This document shows, piece by piece, positions 26,845 through 36,003 of a stretch of 64,000 nt of DNA. Numbering within the stretch: position 1 is the stretch's first letter; every line of letters starts with the position of its first letter. This DNA comes from Mycobacterium sp. GA-1199 (GTDB lineage Bacteria; Actinomycetota; Actinomycetes; Mycobacteriales; Mycobacteriaceae). The notes beneath the pieces are model-generated. The model did no database searches, was not told the origin of the DNA, and saw nothing but the letters and a program-made list of their open reading frames with translations. The position numbers and the translations under genes were made by a program. The stretch is taken from assembly GCF_001500045.1 (NCBI RefSeq), contig NZ_LQIX01000001.1, positions 1 to 64,000 on the forward strand, given 5' to 3'.

Positions 26845-27032
26845 GCCGGCACGGATTTCTTGCACGAGAACGGGCTTCAGGATACTGGCAGGCAGACCAT
26901 CTATAGGACCCAACGGCTCGAAGAGAACGGTGTCGGACCGCGGCGAAGGCACCGCCGACCATCACGACCACGTCCACGTTGCTACAAAATGGCGACGCGT
27001 AACCCGCAAGAGAGTCAGGTCTACCTCCGCTG
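26845..27032 (+). pseudogene. Decayed 3' copy of the M15-like wall protein gene
   Basis: The 26892-27032 stretch aligns by eye with 12506-12646: both contain CAGACCAT.TA, CCAACGGCTCGAAGA, GTCGGACCG, ACGACCA.GT.CAC, ACCCGCAAGAG or ATCCGCAAGAG, and CAGGTCTACCTCCGCTG. Identity is roughly three quarters by my count, weaker upstream to about 26845. Frameshifts are present and the TGA stop has become TGG. It is in the same orientation as the intact gene, 14 kb away, and lies 150 bp from the IS21 right end. Confidence 0.75.
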
Positions 27033-27100
27033 GTCCGCGGTCTCAGACGCTATCCGCTCGCAGCGGCGTTGCGGCGAACGAAACGTTCCGTGGCATGCAG

Positions 27101-28057
27101 TTAACAAGAACCCGAGGGCAGGCTCGGACCCGCACCCCTGAGCCAGTCCGCGACAGTATTAATGGCGCTCACTCCGTCGTCGAATGAGCCAGAATTCGGC
27201 GTTGCCGCAATGGCGACTGCAGCACGACCTGTCGGGGTGTCGAGAACGCCGATCTGGCGCACCATGTAGTGCCCAGTACTGTCCGGTCCCCAGCCTCCTT
27301 TGATGGATGCGCCGGGATTCGAACCCAGCCCCCATCGTTGATCAGCCGCGACTTGGGTCATCAGATCCAAGATGGCACCGTTCTGTGGCGCGCACGTTGT
27401 TGCCGCCAGGAAACGGGCTTGGTTCGTGAGGGACCACTCGGTTTGCCCGAACGCGGAGAACTCAGGCCTCACTTTGCGAGACTCGACGGTCGTCGGATCA
27501 CCGACCTCGCGCAGAACGGCTTCGACGCTTGCCGCTGCTGTGTCGGGATCGCCGAGGCTCTGCCACAGCGCGTCGGCTGCGGCGTTGTCAGAGCGAGTGA
27601 TCGCGGCGGCGGCAGAATCGATCAACGACGGCGACTGGCGCAATGCTGCGATCGCCAGCGGCACTTTGATCGTCGACCAGGCCGGCCCCACTGTCCAGTC
27701 GCCGTAGGACTGTAACTCGGATTCGGTGCCGAGCGGCGCGATCGCCACGCCGATCTGCGCATCGGTGGTCTGCTGTAGCTGAGCGAAGGAGGCAGCGAGG
27801 TCGTCAGGGGCGGGCGCGAGCGGTTGAGGTGAGACGTCGGCTGGAAAGACAGTGGCGGACGCTGGTGCGGGAACAATCTCGGCCTCGGGAACGAGAGTTT
27901 GAGGGGCGGGCTTAGCTGTGGTCGTTGTGTCGTTCGAAACCAGGGCCAATGCCGTTGCGACGGCCGCCACCACCAGCAGCGCCAGAAGGAAGCCGGCATA
28001 GCGCAACCACGATTTCTGTCCGTGTGACCGAGCAGTCTCGCGGTCATAGATGCGCAC
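27101..28057 (-). CDS. Secreted beta-lactamase-fold serine hydrolase
   Basis: 318 residues. A transmembrane or signal segment at about 20-43 is followed by a Pro/Ala linker to about 85 and then a class A beta-lactamase/PBP-like domain. Motifs are in order: STIK (SxxK) in PAWSTIKVPLA, SDN in ITRSDNAAAD, and KGG in SIKGGWG. The Glu166 region of true class A enzymes is not evident. It is similar to mycobacterial secreted serine hydrolases of unknown substrate, and a wall-peptide or ester substrate is as likely as a beta-lactam. It ends just past the M15-like remnant and is divergent from the 28208 gene. Confidence 0.83.
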   Translation of the reverse strand: MRIYDRETARSHGQKSWLRYAGFLLALLVVAAVATALALVSNDTTTTAKPAPQTLVPEAEIVPAPASATVFPADVSPQPLAPAPDDLAASFAQLQQTTDAQIGVAIAPLGTESELQSYGDWTVGPAWSTIKVPLAIAALRQSPSLIDSAAAAITRSDNAAADALWQSLGDPDTAAASVEAVLREVGDPTTVESRKVRPEFSAFGQTEWSLTNQARFLAATTCAPQNGAILDLMTQVAADQRWGLGSNPGASIKGGWGPDSTGHYMVRQIGVLDTPTGRAAVAIAATPNSGSFDDGVSAINTVADWLRGAGPSLPSGSC

Positions 28058-28207
28058 TACTTCGGGCCTCCATGTCTAAATAGCTGCTTCAACCGTAGAC
28101 GGGGAATGAACCCTGTCACATCAATTTTGCTGACAGCGCTCTCCAGTCGACGTGATACTCGCCTGAGACGTCCCGCTCGTCCTGGATGAGTAGGGCGGTA
28201 GAAGCCA

Positions 28208-29107
28208 ATGATGAAGCAAGGGGGCCCGGTGACGGACCAACCAGGCGATGAGTGGGATGGGCCCGTTCACCCGTATCCGCCTGACCACAACGATAAGACG
28301 TCGGCTGACGTGAAACGGTTCCCGTTCAACGCAGCAGGCGGCTTCCTTGCGGCGCTGCTGTTGGTCGCGGTTGGCGTGGGTATCTACCTCGGCGTCTCGG
28401 CTCTGACGAGCAATGACGAGGAGCAACCGTTCACACTCAGCGGGACGCTGTCTCTCCGCACCGACAGCATTACCACGGCGGGACTGCCGGACGATTTCGA
28501 ATGCGCTGGCAAGGGCGGTTACAACGATATCGGGCCCGGCACTGCGGTAACGGTGAGCGATGAATCGGGCACTCTGCTGGCTAAAGGCACTCTTGGGAGC
28601 AGTTTCGGTGAGAACAAATTGTGTGTGTTCCCCTTCGACGTCGAGAATGTTCCGTCCGGCGCGAAGTTCTATAAGGTCCAGGTCTCTCATCGCGGCGAGA
28701 TGAGCTATACGGAGGAAGAAGCCCGCGGTCGCGTCGAGGTCAGTCTCGGCGACTCGTCGTCAGACGACAGCTCCGCGCCACCGGCGCCTCCACCTCCGCC
28801 GCCGCCCGCGGCGGCGCCTGCTCCTGCTCCTGCTCCCGCTCCGAGGGGACCAGTGCCAGCCGACCGCCCCGACACCGTGCCGGAATATTCCACTCAGTGC
28901 AGTCCGGGGGTTGCGGTGGGCAGTTCGAGGACGTCGTGCGCGTTCGCCCAAGCCGTACGGAATGCCTATTTGTCGGAAGGAGGCGGCGGCACGGTGGTCA
29001 TCTACCCGTACAGCCCCGTTACCGGCCGGACCTACGAGATGACGTGCACCGGACGAAACGTCATCACGTGCACCGGTGGTGACAACGCAGTGGTCTATCT
29101 GTATTAA
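28208..29107 (+). CDS. Membrane-anchored protein with Pro-rich stalk, hypothetical
   Basis: 299 residues with one transmembrane helix at about 42-64, an extracytoplasmic domain (about 75-180) with two cysteines, a Ser/Asp then Pro/Ala stalk (about 185-215), and a C-terminal 75-residue domain with four cysteines (CSPG, TSCAF, TCTGRN, ITCTGG) ending in VVYLY. The last domain resembles small secreted modules seen in mycobacterial envelope proteins, but I cannot name it. An alternative GTG start at 28229 has a better site (AAGGGGG at 28218-28224). Confidence 0.75.
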   Translation: MMKQGGPVTDQPGDEWDGPVHPYPPDHNDKTSADVKRFPFNAAGGFLAALLLVAVGVGIYLGVSALTSNDEEQPFTLSGTLSLRTDSITTAGLPDDFECAGKGGYNDIGPGTAVTVSDESGTLLAKGTLGSSFGENKLCVFPFDVENVPSGAKFYKVQVSHRGEMSYTEEEARGRVEVSLGDSSSDDSSAPPAPPPPPPPAAAPAPAPAPAPRGPVPADRPDTVPEYSTQCSPGVAVGSSRTSCAFAQAVRNAYLSEGGGGTVVIYPYSPVTGRTYEMTCTGRNVITCTGGDNAVVYLY

Positions 29108-30090
29108 GGGCGCTCGCGGTGACTGGGTAGAAGGCCGGGCGATCAGCTGGCTGAAGCGTCCCTTCCAAGGCCTTCTTGCTCGGTTCGCTGGCCCTCCTCG
29201 TTCTCACGGTCCCTCGAGCCAGCGACGGAGCTCTCTCCGGTCTGTTGGCCCGGCACTTGCTCCGAAGAATCATCAGCCATGCTGCGTTGTGTCATAGCAG
29301 GGGACTACCCAAAGGTGTCTGAGCACTACACGCCGACAGGCTCCTTGGCCGCCGTCTGGCGCATGGCCCGCTGAGCGATGTGAACTTCGCGATCGTCCGA
29401 GTGGCAACGGTCGTGACTGAGTGGGCGTAGCGGGCCGTCGCCCGGTTTTAGAGACCATCACCACACTGTCGATGGAAGGCTGGATCACTGTCCCGTTCTG
29501 CACCGTCGCCACACCACCAGCTGGAAGCCGAACTTGCGGAACGACGACAGCGTCTGCTGCGCGAAGTGCGGATCCGACTACTGAACGCCTCGTCGAGCTT
29601 CAACTGCGGGAAAACCGGACATCTGTCAAGCCGAGAAGGTTTTGGCAGATAAATCGCCAATCTGCCTAGTATCGGCAACGCGGATCGTGTTGCGTCGAGC
29701 CCCATTCGGAGGCGGCGAACAGTGAGTAAATAAGATCGTATTCAAGACACATTCCGAGGCTGTCATTCGACGTTCGACCACAGACCAGATGTGAAGTCCG
29801 ACTGGGCGGGTCATGGCCGATCGCTGGCAATCGCGGCGATGTATAGATTTGACCACCACTGTTGATTGCATGCTACGCGGTTCAGGCCGCTCGAGACCGG
29901 CTGTGGCTTAGGCAGTCGGTCATCCTGTTGGCGGTCGCGGGACCCCGAAATCAAGCAGGAGTTGGGGCCGCAGTCCTAACGTCTAACGCATCGACCGTCT
30001 GACGGGCCCCGAGCCCTTGTCAACGCAGCAGAGCCAAACATGACCCGCGCGTCTTCCTGTAATGTCTCACGCCGCCGATATCGTTGTCCT
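29108..30090. other. Long stretch without supported gene, left edge of the methyltransferase locus
   Basis: 983 bp with only short, unconvincing frames. No tRNA, integrase remnant or repeat array was seen. A small inverted repeat is at 29644-29666. Lower coding quality here, between a core-type gene and the restriction-like locus, fits a decayed junction of acquired DNA. Confidence 0.5.
29644..29666. repeat. Inverted repeat
   Basis: GGCAGAT and ATCTGCC, 7-bp arms, flank AAATCGCCA. It follows TTTT on the left and TAGT on the right. It could be a terminator stem or an operator; the location in a gene-free stretch does not decide. Confidence 0.3.
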
Positions 30091-32079
30091 ATGTCAAAGG
30101 CCGCGTCAGCAGAGTTGCGAAAAGCTCAAAGCTACGGCGTCAAGCTCGTGCGAGGTCCGTTCGTCAATCTTTCGCCCCACCGGGAACACACCGACGACCC
30201 AGAGGTGTTCCTCAGGTACGCGGCTCGGCTGAAGTCCTCTGGTGCGCGGCTCGCCGCCGACTTCTTCAGCGGAGCCGGTGGATTGAGCTTGGGCTTGGAG
30301 AAGGCTGGCTTTCGGGTCGTGCTCGGTGCTGATCACGAGCCCTTCGCGATCCGTACCCACGCCCATCACTTCGGCGGTATGTCGGTTGATTGGGATCTCT
30401 CCGATCCAGGGGCCATCGCCCGGGTGTCCGAACTATGCACTCAAGCAGGTGTCGAGCTAATCGCCGGCGGCCCGCCCTGCCAGCCGTTTTCTCGCGCCGG
30501 CCGTTCGATGATCCGACACAGAGTCGAAACGGGGCTTCGCGAACCGCGCGATGAGCGCCGCGACCTGTGGCGTTCGTTTCTCGAGATAGTGCAGAACGTG
30601 CACCCGAGGGCTGTCGTAATGGAGAACGTTCCCGATATGGCGCTGGATCGCGAGATGTTCATCCTACGCAGCGTGGTCGAAGCGCTCGAACAGATCGGGT
30701 ACAGCGTCGAAGAACGCGTCGTCGACACTTGGCGATACGGCGTGCCGCAATTTCGTCAGCGCCTGGTACTTGTAGCGCTGCGGGACAACGTCAAGTTCAC
30801 ATGGCCGAAGGAGTCGGCGCGAAAGGTGACCGTCTGGAACGCAATTGGAGATCTCCCCGAAGTGGAGGGGGGCTGGAGGCCCGAAGGCGGAGAACATGGC
30901 TGGGCCGACTACTCCGGGCCCATCACCGAATACCAACGCGAAATGCGTGCAAAGATAGGCATTTCCGATGCCGGAAAGGTCTATGACCATATCACTCGTC
31001 CAGTCAGGGAAGACGATCGGCAAGCATTCGAGCGGATGACCCACGCCACCAAGTACACCGACTTGGACCAAGAGCATCAGCGCTATCGCGGTGATATCTT
31101 CGACGATAAGTACAACCGACTGAACGAGAATGACTTGTCGCGGACCATCACTGCCCATATCGCGAAAGATGGCTATTGGTATATTCATCCGCGCCAGAGC
31201 AGGACACTCACGGTGCGCGAGGCGGCACGTCTACAAACATTCCCTGACGACTTCCGTTTCGACGGTCCACCTTCGGCTGCGTTCCGGCAGATAGGGAACG
31301 CAGTTCCACCCCAGTTGGGATTGGTCCTTGGCCGGGCTGTGCTTGCTTCGCTCGACACCGACGAACCCGCAACCACAAGTACGCGTGAGACCGCGAAGGT
31401 ACTGTCCCAGTGGATGGTTCGACGGTCATCGTGTTTGTCGATGCCGTGGCTCCGCGCGAAGACACGTTGGCAATTGGTCGTTGCTGAATTGCTACTGGAT
31501 AGAGCGTCGCCATCTGTATCGAAGTCGATGTGGCGCTTCCTTGAGACGAAATGCATGGACCCGGAGGCCTTGAACCCGAAGGCGAATCCCGAGTTCATTG
31601 AACAACTCATCGACCTAGCCAGCGGCGTTGGTCGTCGCGCGCGTGCGGAGAAAATTATGGCCATCGCCGAGCGATTGAACTTCGACTCGTCGGCCCTCAA
31701 CGGCTCAGCTGAAGAGATCAAGAAGGCCACCGGATTGACCGATGCCATCGCCGACTTGGTTGAGCTCGCTGTAGAAGTAGACGCGACCCCCCCAGCTGAA
31801 GAAGACATGATGTCGGGCGAGCCCGTTCTGGTTACAAAGGGCATTCTGCGTGTCGCGAGGCGCTTTCAAGCCAACACGGTTGACCGCAAGAACAAGATGA
31901 CCGACGGCCGTCTCGCAGTTGCCCGCATGATTGGGTTCGGCCCAAAGTCGCGGGAAGCGCATCTTGGCTTAATTGAGCTCGCGAATAGCATCTGCCGGCC
32001 GGAACTTCCGCTTTGCGGGCAGTGTCCGATCGCTAAGTACTGCGCGCGTGATGGAGTCGTTGAACCTGTCTCGCACTAG
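30091..32079 (+). CDS. DNA (cytosine-5-)-methyltransferase fused to an EndoIII-like HhH/Fe-S domain
   Basis: 662 residues from the ATG at 30091. Residues 55-420 carry the C5-methylase motifs: I DFFSGAGGLSLGLE, IV GGPPCQPFS (catalytic Cys130), VI ENVP, VIII QFRQR and X GNAVPP. The remaining 240 residues resemble endonuclease III/MutY: an HhH-like stretch (IKKATGLTDAIADLVELA), LRVARRF, and at the end cysteines 635, 642, 645 and 651 in exact C-x6-C-x2-C-x5-C Fe-S loop spacing. The EndoIII catalytic Lys and Asp are not in their expected places (VTKGILRV replaces VDTHIFRV), so the domain may bind DNA without glycosylase activity. It is convergent with the GHKL-Vsr-Z1 operon, 12 bp between stops, and presumably supplies protective methylation. 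Target sequence unknown. Confidence 0.9.
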   Translation: MSKAASAELRKAQSYGVKLVRGPFVNLSPHREHTDDPEVFLRYAARLKSSGARLAADFFSGAGGLSLGLEKAGFRVVLGADHEPFAIRTHAHHFGGMSVDWDLSDPGAIARVSELCTQAGVELIAGGPPCQPFSRAGRSMIRHRVETGLREPRDERRDLWRSFLEIVQNVHPRAVVMENVPDMALDREMFILRSVVEALEQIGYSVEERVVDTWRYGVPQFRQRLVLVALRDNVKFTWPKESARKVTVWNAIGDLPEVEGGWRPEGGEHGWADYSGPITEYQREMRAKIGISDAGKVYDHITRPVREDDRQAFERMTHATKYTDLDQEHQRYRGDIFDDKYNRLNENDLSRTITAHIAKDGYWYIHPRQSRTLTVREAARLQTFPDDFRFDGPPSAAFRQIGNAVPPQLGLVLGRAVLASLDTDEPATTSTRETAKVLSQWMVRRSSCLSMPWLRAKTRWQLVVAELLLDRASPSVSKSMWRFLETKCMDPEALNPKANPEFIEQLIDLASGVGRRARAEKIMAIAERLNFDSSALNGSAEEIKKATGLTDAIADLVELAVEVDATPPAEEDMMSGEPVLVTKGILRVARRFQANTVDRKNKMTDGRLAVARMIGFGPKSREAHLGLIELANSICRPELPLCGQCPIAKYCARDGVVEPVSH

Positions 32080-32091
32080 CCGACGTCGCGC

Positions 32092-33372
32092 CTAAATTCC
32101 AAGTGCTGCCGCTATGTTGGGGTCGTCTTTGCGCAGCACTTTGGCGATCTTCTTGAAGGCTGCATATTCGTCCGCTTGAATCGCTGCTGCTTTAAGCGCC
32201 AGCCCGGCCTCGGCGCCGGCCGTGAGGTTATCCCCACCGCTTTTGCGGCCTTCCTCAGAAGGCTTGTTGCTAGAAGACTTCCGGTACCGCTCATCAGCAG
32301 TTGCGCACATCTCGTTTATTGGGCGCTCGATCATCTGGCGCAACTGCGCCGGCAACGCCACACGCATTTTTGCGACGTTTATGTTGAACGCGGCATCCAG
32401 ATCGGTATCGAAATCGACGCTCGCCCGGGCGAGCTTGGTGTGCTCATCTATGCCACGAACCCCAGCCCATCCACCCCACTGAATAAGTCGGTGCGCCCTG
32501 TATGTGTACAGGCCTTGTTGCCGGTTCCACTTCAGCGGACCTGAAAGGCGCTCGAACGCGGTGTGGGAACTGAACTGGTCACGGCCAGGCAGCACAAATC
32601 GACGGAGTCTGACTAGCCCTGTCACATCGCCGTGCTGTATCTCGAAGACTTCTTCCGAAAGCTCAACAGTGGCTTTTTCGTTGCGAGCGAAGGGGTCCCA
32701 AGGAAGTACTTTGGACCCGTTGACAGTGATTGCCACTGTCTCGGTGTCGGCTTCGCCTGCGAGAAACCGGTGAAAGACCATTGCGAGGTGTTCGGTGGTC
32801 TTCTCTGCCAGGGTCTCGAACCGGCGTCGCGCCCAGCCGCCCATTGAGTTTTTGGCAGGCACGACTCGGTCAAGCTTCTCCCAAATCACGACGGTACCTT
32901 GGCCGTCCTGGAGGAGATTCCGTGCCCTTTGAATGGTTGACGTGCGCTCCGGATCGATGATGAGCCAGTCGTCAAACTCAGCGACCAGATCCAGATCGAG
33001 CTGACGAGTTTGTATGACTTGTCTGCCGGTCGCTCGTCGGGTAACAACTGTGAACGCTCGGCCCTGTGACAGAGAAGCTGTCTTCAGGCCGAGGCCGTAC
33101 CTTCCTAAATCACCTCGGCCGTAACTGCGTCGGCTCCCGAATCGCATGGCCTCAGTAAGGCCGTTCGTAGTCATTCCCTGTCCGTTGTCGGCAATGAACA
33201 CGCGGGAGTCTTCCCCGTCGAACTCGATGAGGACGTCCACCTGTGTCGCTCCGGCCGTAATGCTGTTATCGACTAGGTCCGCGATGGCTGAGCTGAAGTC
33301 GTAACCGATATCGCGGAGCGAGTCCGTCAAGCGCGCTGCCGAGGGCGTTACGCAGGATGTGCGTCGTGCCAC
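32092..33372 (-). CDS. MORC/MutL-like GHKL ATPase
   Basis: 426 residues. Bergerat-fold motifs: N-box IADLVDNSITAGA (31-42, with Asp32 where many have Glu), G1 ADNGQGMT (61-68) and G2 GRYGLGLKTASLS near 88-100. The middle contains an S5-like region and an Arg-rich FERLSGPLKWNRQQGLYTYRAHR. These ATPases dimerise on ATP and clamp DNA; MutL/MORC-like members are known from restriction-modification operons with Vsr nucleases and Z1 ATPases. It is the last gene of the operon, 30 bp after Vsr. Role in restriction is inferred. Confidence 0.88.
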   Translation of the reverse strand: MARRTSCVTPSAARLTDSLRDIGYDFSSAIADLVDNSITAGATQVDVLIEFDGEDSRVFIADNGQGMTTNGLTEAMRFGSRRSYGRGDLGRYGLGLKTASLSQGRAFTVVTRRATGRQVIQTRQLDLDLVAEFDDWLIIDPERTSTIQRARNLLQDGQGTVVIWEKLDRVVPAKNSMGGWARRRFETLAEKTTEHLAMVFHRFLAGEADTETVAITVNGSKVLPWDPFARNEKATVELSEEVFEIQHGDVTGLVRLRRFVLPGRDQFSSHTAFERLSGPLKWNRQQGLYTYRAHRLIQWGGWAGVRGIDEHTKLARASVDFDTDLDAAFNINVAKMRVALPAQLRQMIERPINEMCATADERYRKSSSNKPSEEGRKSGGDNLTAGAEAGLALKAAAIQADEYAAFKKIAKVLRKDDPNIAAALGI

Positions 33373-33402
33373 TACATTCTCTCTTTCGTCTCGAACACCA
33401 TC

Positions 33403-33879
33403 TCACCTGGGCCGCGTGGATGGCTGGAGCCTCGCCGGAGGATTGGTTCTATCCCGCCAGAGCCTCTTTATCGACTCGGCAGACTCCGCGGGGTCGTCAT
33501 GCTCCCAGACGTGCACAGGAAGCCATCCCAGATCTCTAAGTTTGCTGTCGTTTCTGCGGTCACGAGCGACATTCTCGTTTAACTTCGCGAGCCACCATTC
33601 ACCGTTGTTCTTGGGTTCGGTGCCGTGGGAGGGGCACTTGTGCCAGAAGCACCCATCGACGAATATCGCGATTCGTGCGCGCGTCAACACGACGTCCGGC
33701 CTGCCTGGCAGAGTTCGGTCTTGGACGCGGAATCTTAGGCCAAGTCGATGCAGCGCGCGCCTGAGTGCAATTTCGGTGCCAGTTCCTTGAGTGGGCATCG
33801 CACTCATCTGCTTGCGGACCACCTCATTGAGTGGTGCGGGGCTGCGCCGGCCAGTTGAGCGATGCGCGGCGGGGGTCAT
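33403..33879 (-). CDS. Very short patch repair-type endonuclease (Vsr family)
   Basis: 158 residues with the Vsr core: Glu36 in TEIALRRAL, Asp62 in GRPDVVL (catalytic), FVDGCFWHKCPSH at 73-85 with zinc or active-site His80/His85, then the N...RD..., L..LGW.PVHVWEHD strand. In dcm systems Vsr nicks T:G mismatches produced by 5mC deamination, which suits the partner C5-methyltransferase. In operons with GHKL and Z1 ATPases, Vsr-like proteins are thought to act as restriction nucleases instead. Start taken at 33879; an internal ATG at codon 25 is possible. Confidence 0.93.
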   Translation of the reverse strand: MTPAAHRSTGRRSPAPLNEVVRKQMSAMPTQGTGTEIALRRALHRLGLRFRVQDRTLPGRPDVVLTRARIAIFVDGCFWHKCPSHGTEPKNNGEWWLAKLNENVARDRRNDSKLRDLGWLPVHVWEHDDPAESAESIKRLWRDRTNPPARLQPSTRPR

Positions 33880-34000
33880 GACCGTAATCTTTCAGCAACC
33901 CACTGACACGCGCCGGCCGCTCGGACGCTGTTAACACCGCCTACCTTCAGCGGCAGTTCCGGCATCGCGTTCTTAATGCCGGAAGGCCGCCGCGTGGGCG

Positions 34001-35110
34001 TCAAGATCGTGTGCTTTCATCAGCTGCCGCTTCGGCCAGCACGTAATAGGTCCCTCGGCGGACGCCGCGCCGGGCGAGTGCTCCGTCACGAACCAATGCC
34101 TGAAGCACCTCACGTGCCTCCCCCGACGTTATGGCAGCCATCTCGCGTAGGTTCGTGTTTGTGACGCGGCCAGTGGTTCGGGCAATCTGAAGAGCCTTCG
34201 AAACGGCGCCGTCGAAGTCTTGGTCATGCGCTGCATCGGCTGCGGGCCTCGGCGGAAAAGCGACGTCGTAAATCATCAATCGCGGGATCCGAAGAACGCC
34301 GGCGCTGGGCTGCATGAGCCGCCGCGGCGACGATTGCGGCGTTTCCTCCAACGCACGGTGGCGTCCGGCGGTACCCGCAGGTTGGTCTGTGATGCCGACT
34401 GCAGCTGCGTTGAAGATTTCCTCGATTGCTGATTCCAGTTCGTTGTCGTCAAGTGCAGCGAAGGACACCACCGGAGTCAGCCGCAGAAGCCTTTTCATCG
34501 CGTCTCGCATGAGCTGCATGCGAGATTCCGCGGCACCGCGGTCTACACGTGAAAGAAACTCCCTGGCCACACCTCGGGCAAGGCGCAGGTCTGCCGCGAT
34601 TGTCGGGCGCTCCATGATGTTGACCAATTCGTCTTCGCCGAGTTGCGTTAGGTCGATATCCGGCCCTAGGACTTCTGCGCGCCACCACAAGCGCCGAAAT
34701 GTGTTGCGGTTTATGTTGCCGATGAATCGCCGGGGATCAGCTTGTGACCCGAACCGCCATACTGCGACATCGAGTAGCCAGCAGCAGGTGAGGTAAGTCC
34801 ATACCTCTTCGTGCGAGGCCTCGTTGGGGCTAATGTCCAGGCGCTGACGGAGTAGGCGCGCGGCGCGACCTTCGAACTCCGATGGATTCTGGATCGGGTA
34901 CGGCATGCCGTGTTCACGGGCCAAGGTGACGAGTTCATCCCGCAGGGTGGACAATTCGCCATCCGAGATTCGTGTTCCTCCAACAGGTGTATATGTCACC
35001 GTCTGACCTGTGTCGGGCATCGCCGCAGCGAGTTGCTTCAGGCCCGAGAGCGGGAGAGTTGCAAGCAGCTGCAATGCAGGCTCACGCGCGAGGCGGGGTA
35101 GAACGAGCAT
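34001..35110 (-). CDS. Defence-operon protein, DUF6339-like, with C-terminal winged helix
   Basis: 369 residues, mostly helical. I see a resemblance to DUF6339 proteins that accompany Z1 ATPases. The last 60 residues (TNTNLREMAAITSGEAREVLQALVRDG...GTYYVLA) have the form of a winged helix-turn-helix. No enzymatic motif is evident. Its start shares one base with the stop of the gene before it (TAATG), so it is translationally coupled. It may bridge the ATPases to DNA. Confidence 0.7.
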   Translation of the reverse strand: MLVLPRLAREPALQLLATLPLSGLKQLAAAMPDTGQTVTYTPVGGTRISDGELSTLRDELVTLAREHGMPYPIQNPSEFEGRAARLLRQRLDISPNEASHEEVWTYLTCCWLLDVAVWRFGSQADPRRFIGNINRNTFRRLWWRAEVLGPDIDLTQLGEDELVNIMERPTIAADLRLARGVAREFLSRVDRGAAESRMQLMRDAMKRLLRLTPVVSFAALDDNELESAIEEIFNAAAVGITDQPAGTAGRHRALEETPQSSPRRLMQPSAGVLRIPRLMIYDVAFPPRPAADAAHDQDFDGAVSKALQIARTTGRVTNTNLREMAAITSGEAREVLQALVRDGALARRGVRRGTYYVLAEAAADESTRS

Positions 35111-36003
35111 TAACCGATCACTCCAAAACGCGCCTGTAACTCGGCATTGAAGCGTGGAGATTCGTCAACGCTTCGCGACCGCAGCGTCGACACTGGAACG
35201 CCTGGCCAGCAGGTCGCAATCAGGTCAGACAACAGACGGCCCACGGAATCCTCTTCGAAGGCGTCTGGATTCTCGACAAAGCGGTCGTTTCCGAGCCCTC
35301 CCAATATCAGCGATCGCGCCACGTCGAACATTACGAACGAGCGCACGACATGGGTCCGCAAGTCAGAACTGCCCGAGCGGAGGAGATTCGGAAGCACGTC
35401 ATGGTGTGAATTGACGATCAACCGTAAGCCACCAAGTACTGGGGCTTCGAGGTCGTCTGGGTTCCAGTCGAGCGCCCATGCCGCATTGTCTGGGAAGTGA
35501 GGAGTCTGTGAAAAGTCGACAGCGGTAATCGGGAAGCGCGACGCGCCGCCCTCCAGAGCGACCTGCGATGTCTCGACCCAGAGTATTGTTCCCGGTCGGC
35601 GTGGCGAGATTGGTGAGGAACCGTCGCCACGATGTCGGAGGACAAGCCGGGTTGCAAGGTTAAGTCGGCCACCCGCCATGGCTCCGGGAATGGCGAGTTC
35701 GAGGGTTGTTCGGATCGCCCCTTCCTCCGCGCCGAGTTCGACGACGCGACCACTTCCGCCCAATCGCGTCGTGGTGCAGCTCCACGTTGCGGTTATAGCG
35801 AATGACGCCTCTCTCCCCAATAGACAAGATTCGCGAACCATATCTAGGTCGACCTCGACCGTCCGTATCAGTTCGAGATCGGTGAACGGATCCCAATGAT
35901 CGAGTCGGTCGACCACCTCGGAGCCGTCGGCGGTGCACCAAGGGAGGCCGGCCATCGCCGTTTCTGGCGGAAGTAGATAGGGCGCGGCCGCGGGGGTCCT
36001 CAT
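35110..36003 (-). CDS. Defence-operon protein of unknown function
   Basis: 297 residues with mixed alpha/beta character and many conserved-looking Trp and Arg residues (TATWSCTTTRLGGSG, ILWVETSQVAL, HVVRSFVMFDVARSLI). I do not recognise the family. The middle alternates short strands typical of a beta-sandwich. It overlaps the paraMORC stop by 4 bp and abuts the DUF6339-like gene, so a stable complex with these is plausible. Confidence 0.68.
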   Translation of the reverse strand: MRTPAAAPYLLPPETAMAGLPWCTADGSEVVDRLDHWDPFTDLELIRTVEVDLDMVRESCLLGREASFAITATWSCTTTRLGGSGRVVELGAEEGAIRTTLELAIPGAMAGGRLNLATRLVLRHRGDGSSPISPRRPGTILWVETSQVALEGGASRFPITAVDFSQTPHFPDNAAWALDWNPDDLEAPVLGGLRLIVNSHHDVLPNLLRSGSSDLRTHVVRSFVMFDVARSLILGGLGNDRFVENPDAFEEDSVGRLLSDLIATCWPGVPVSTLRSRSVDESPRFNAELQARFGVIG

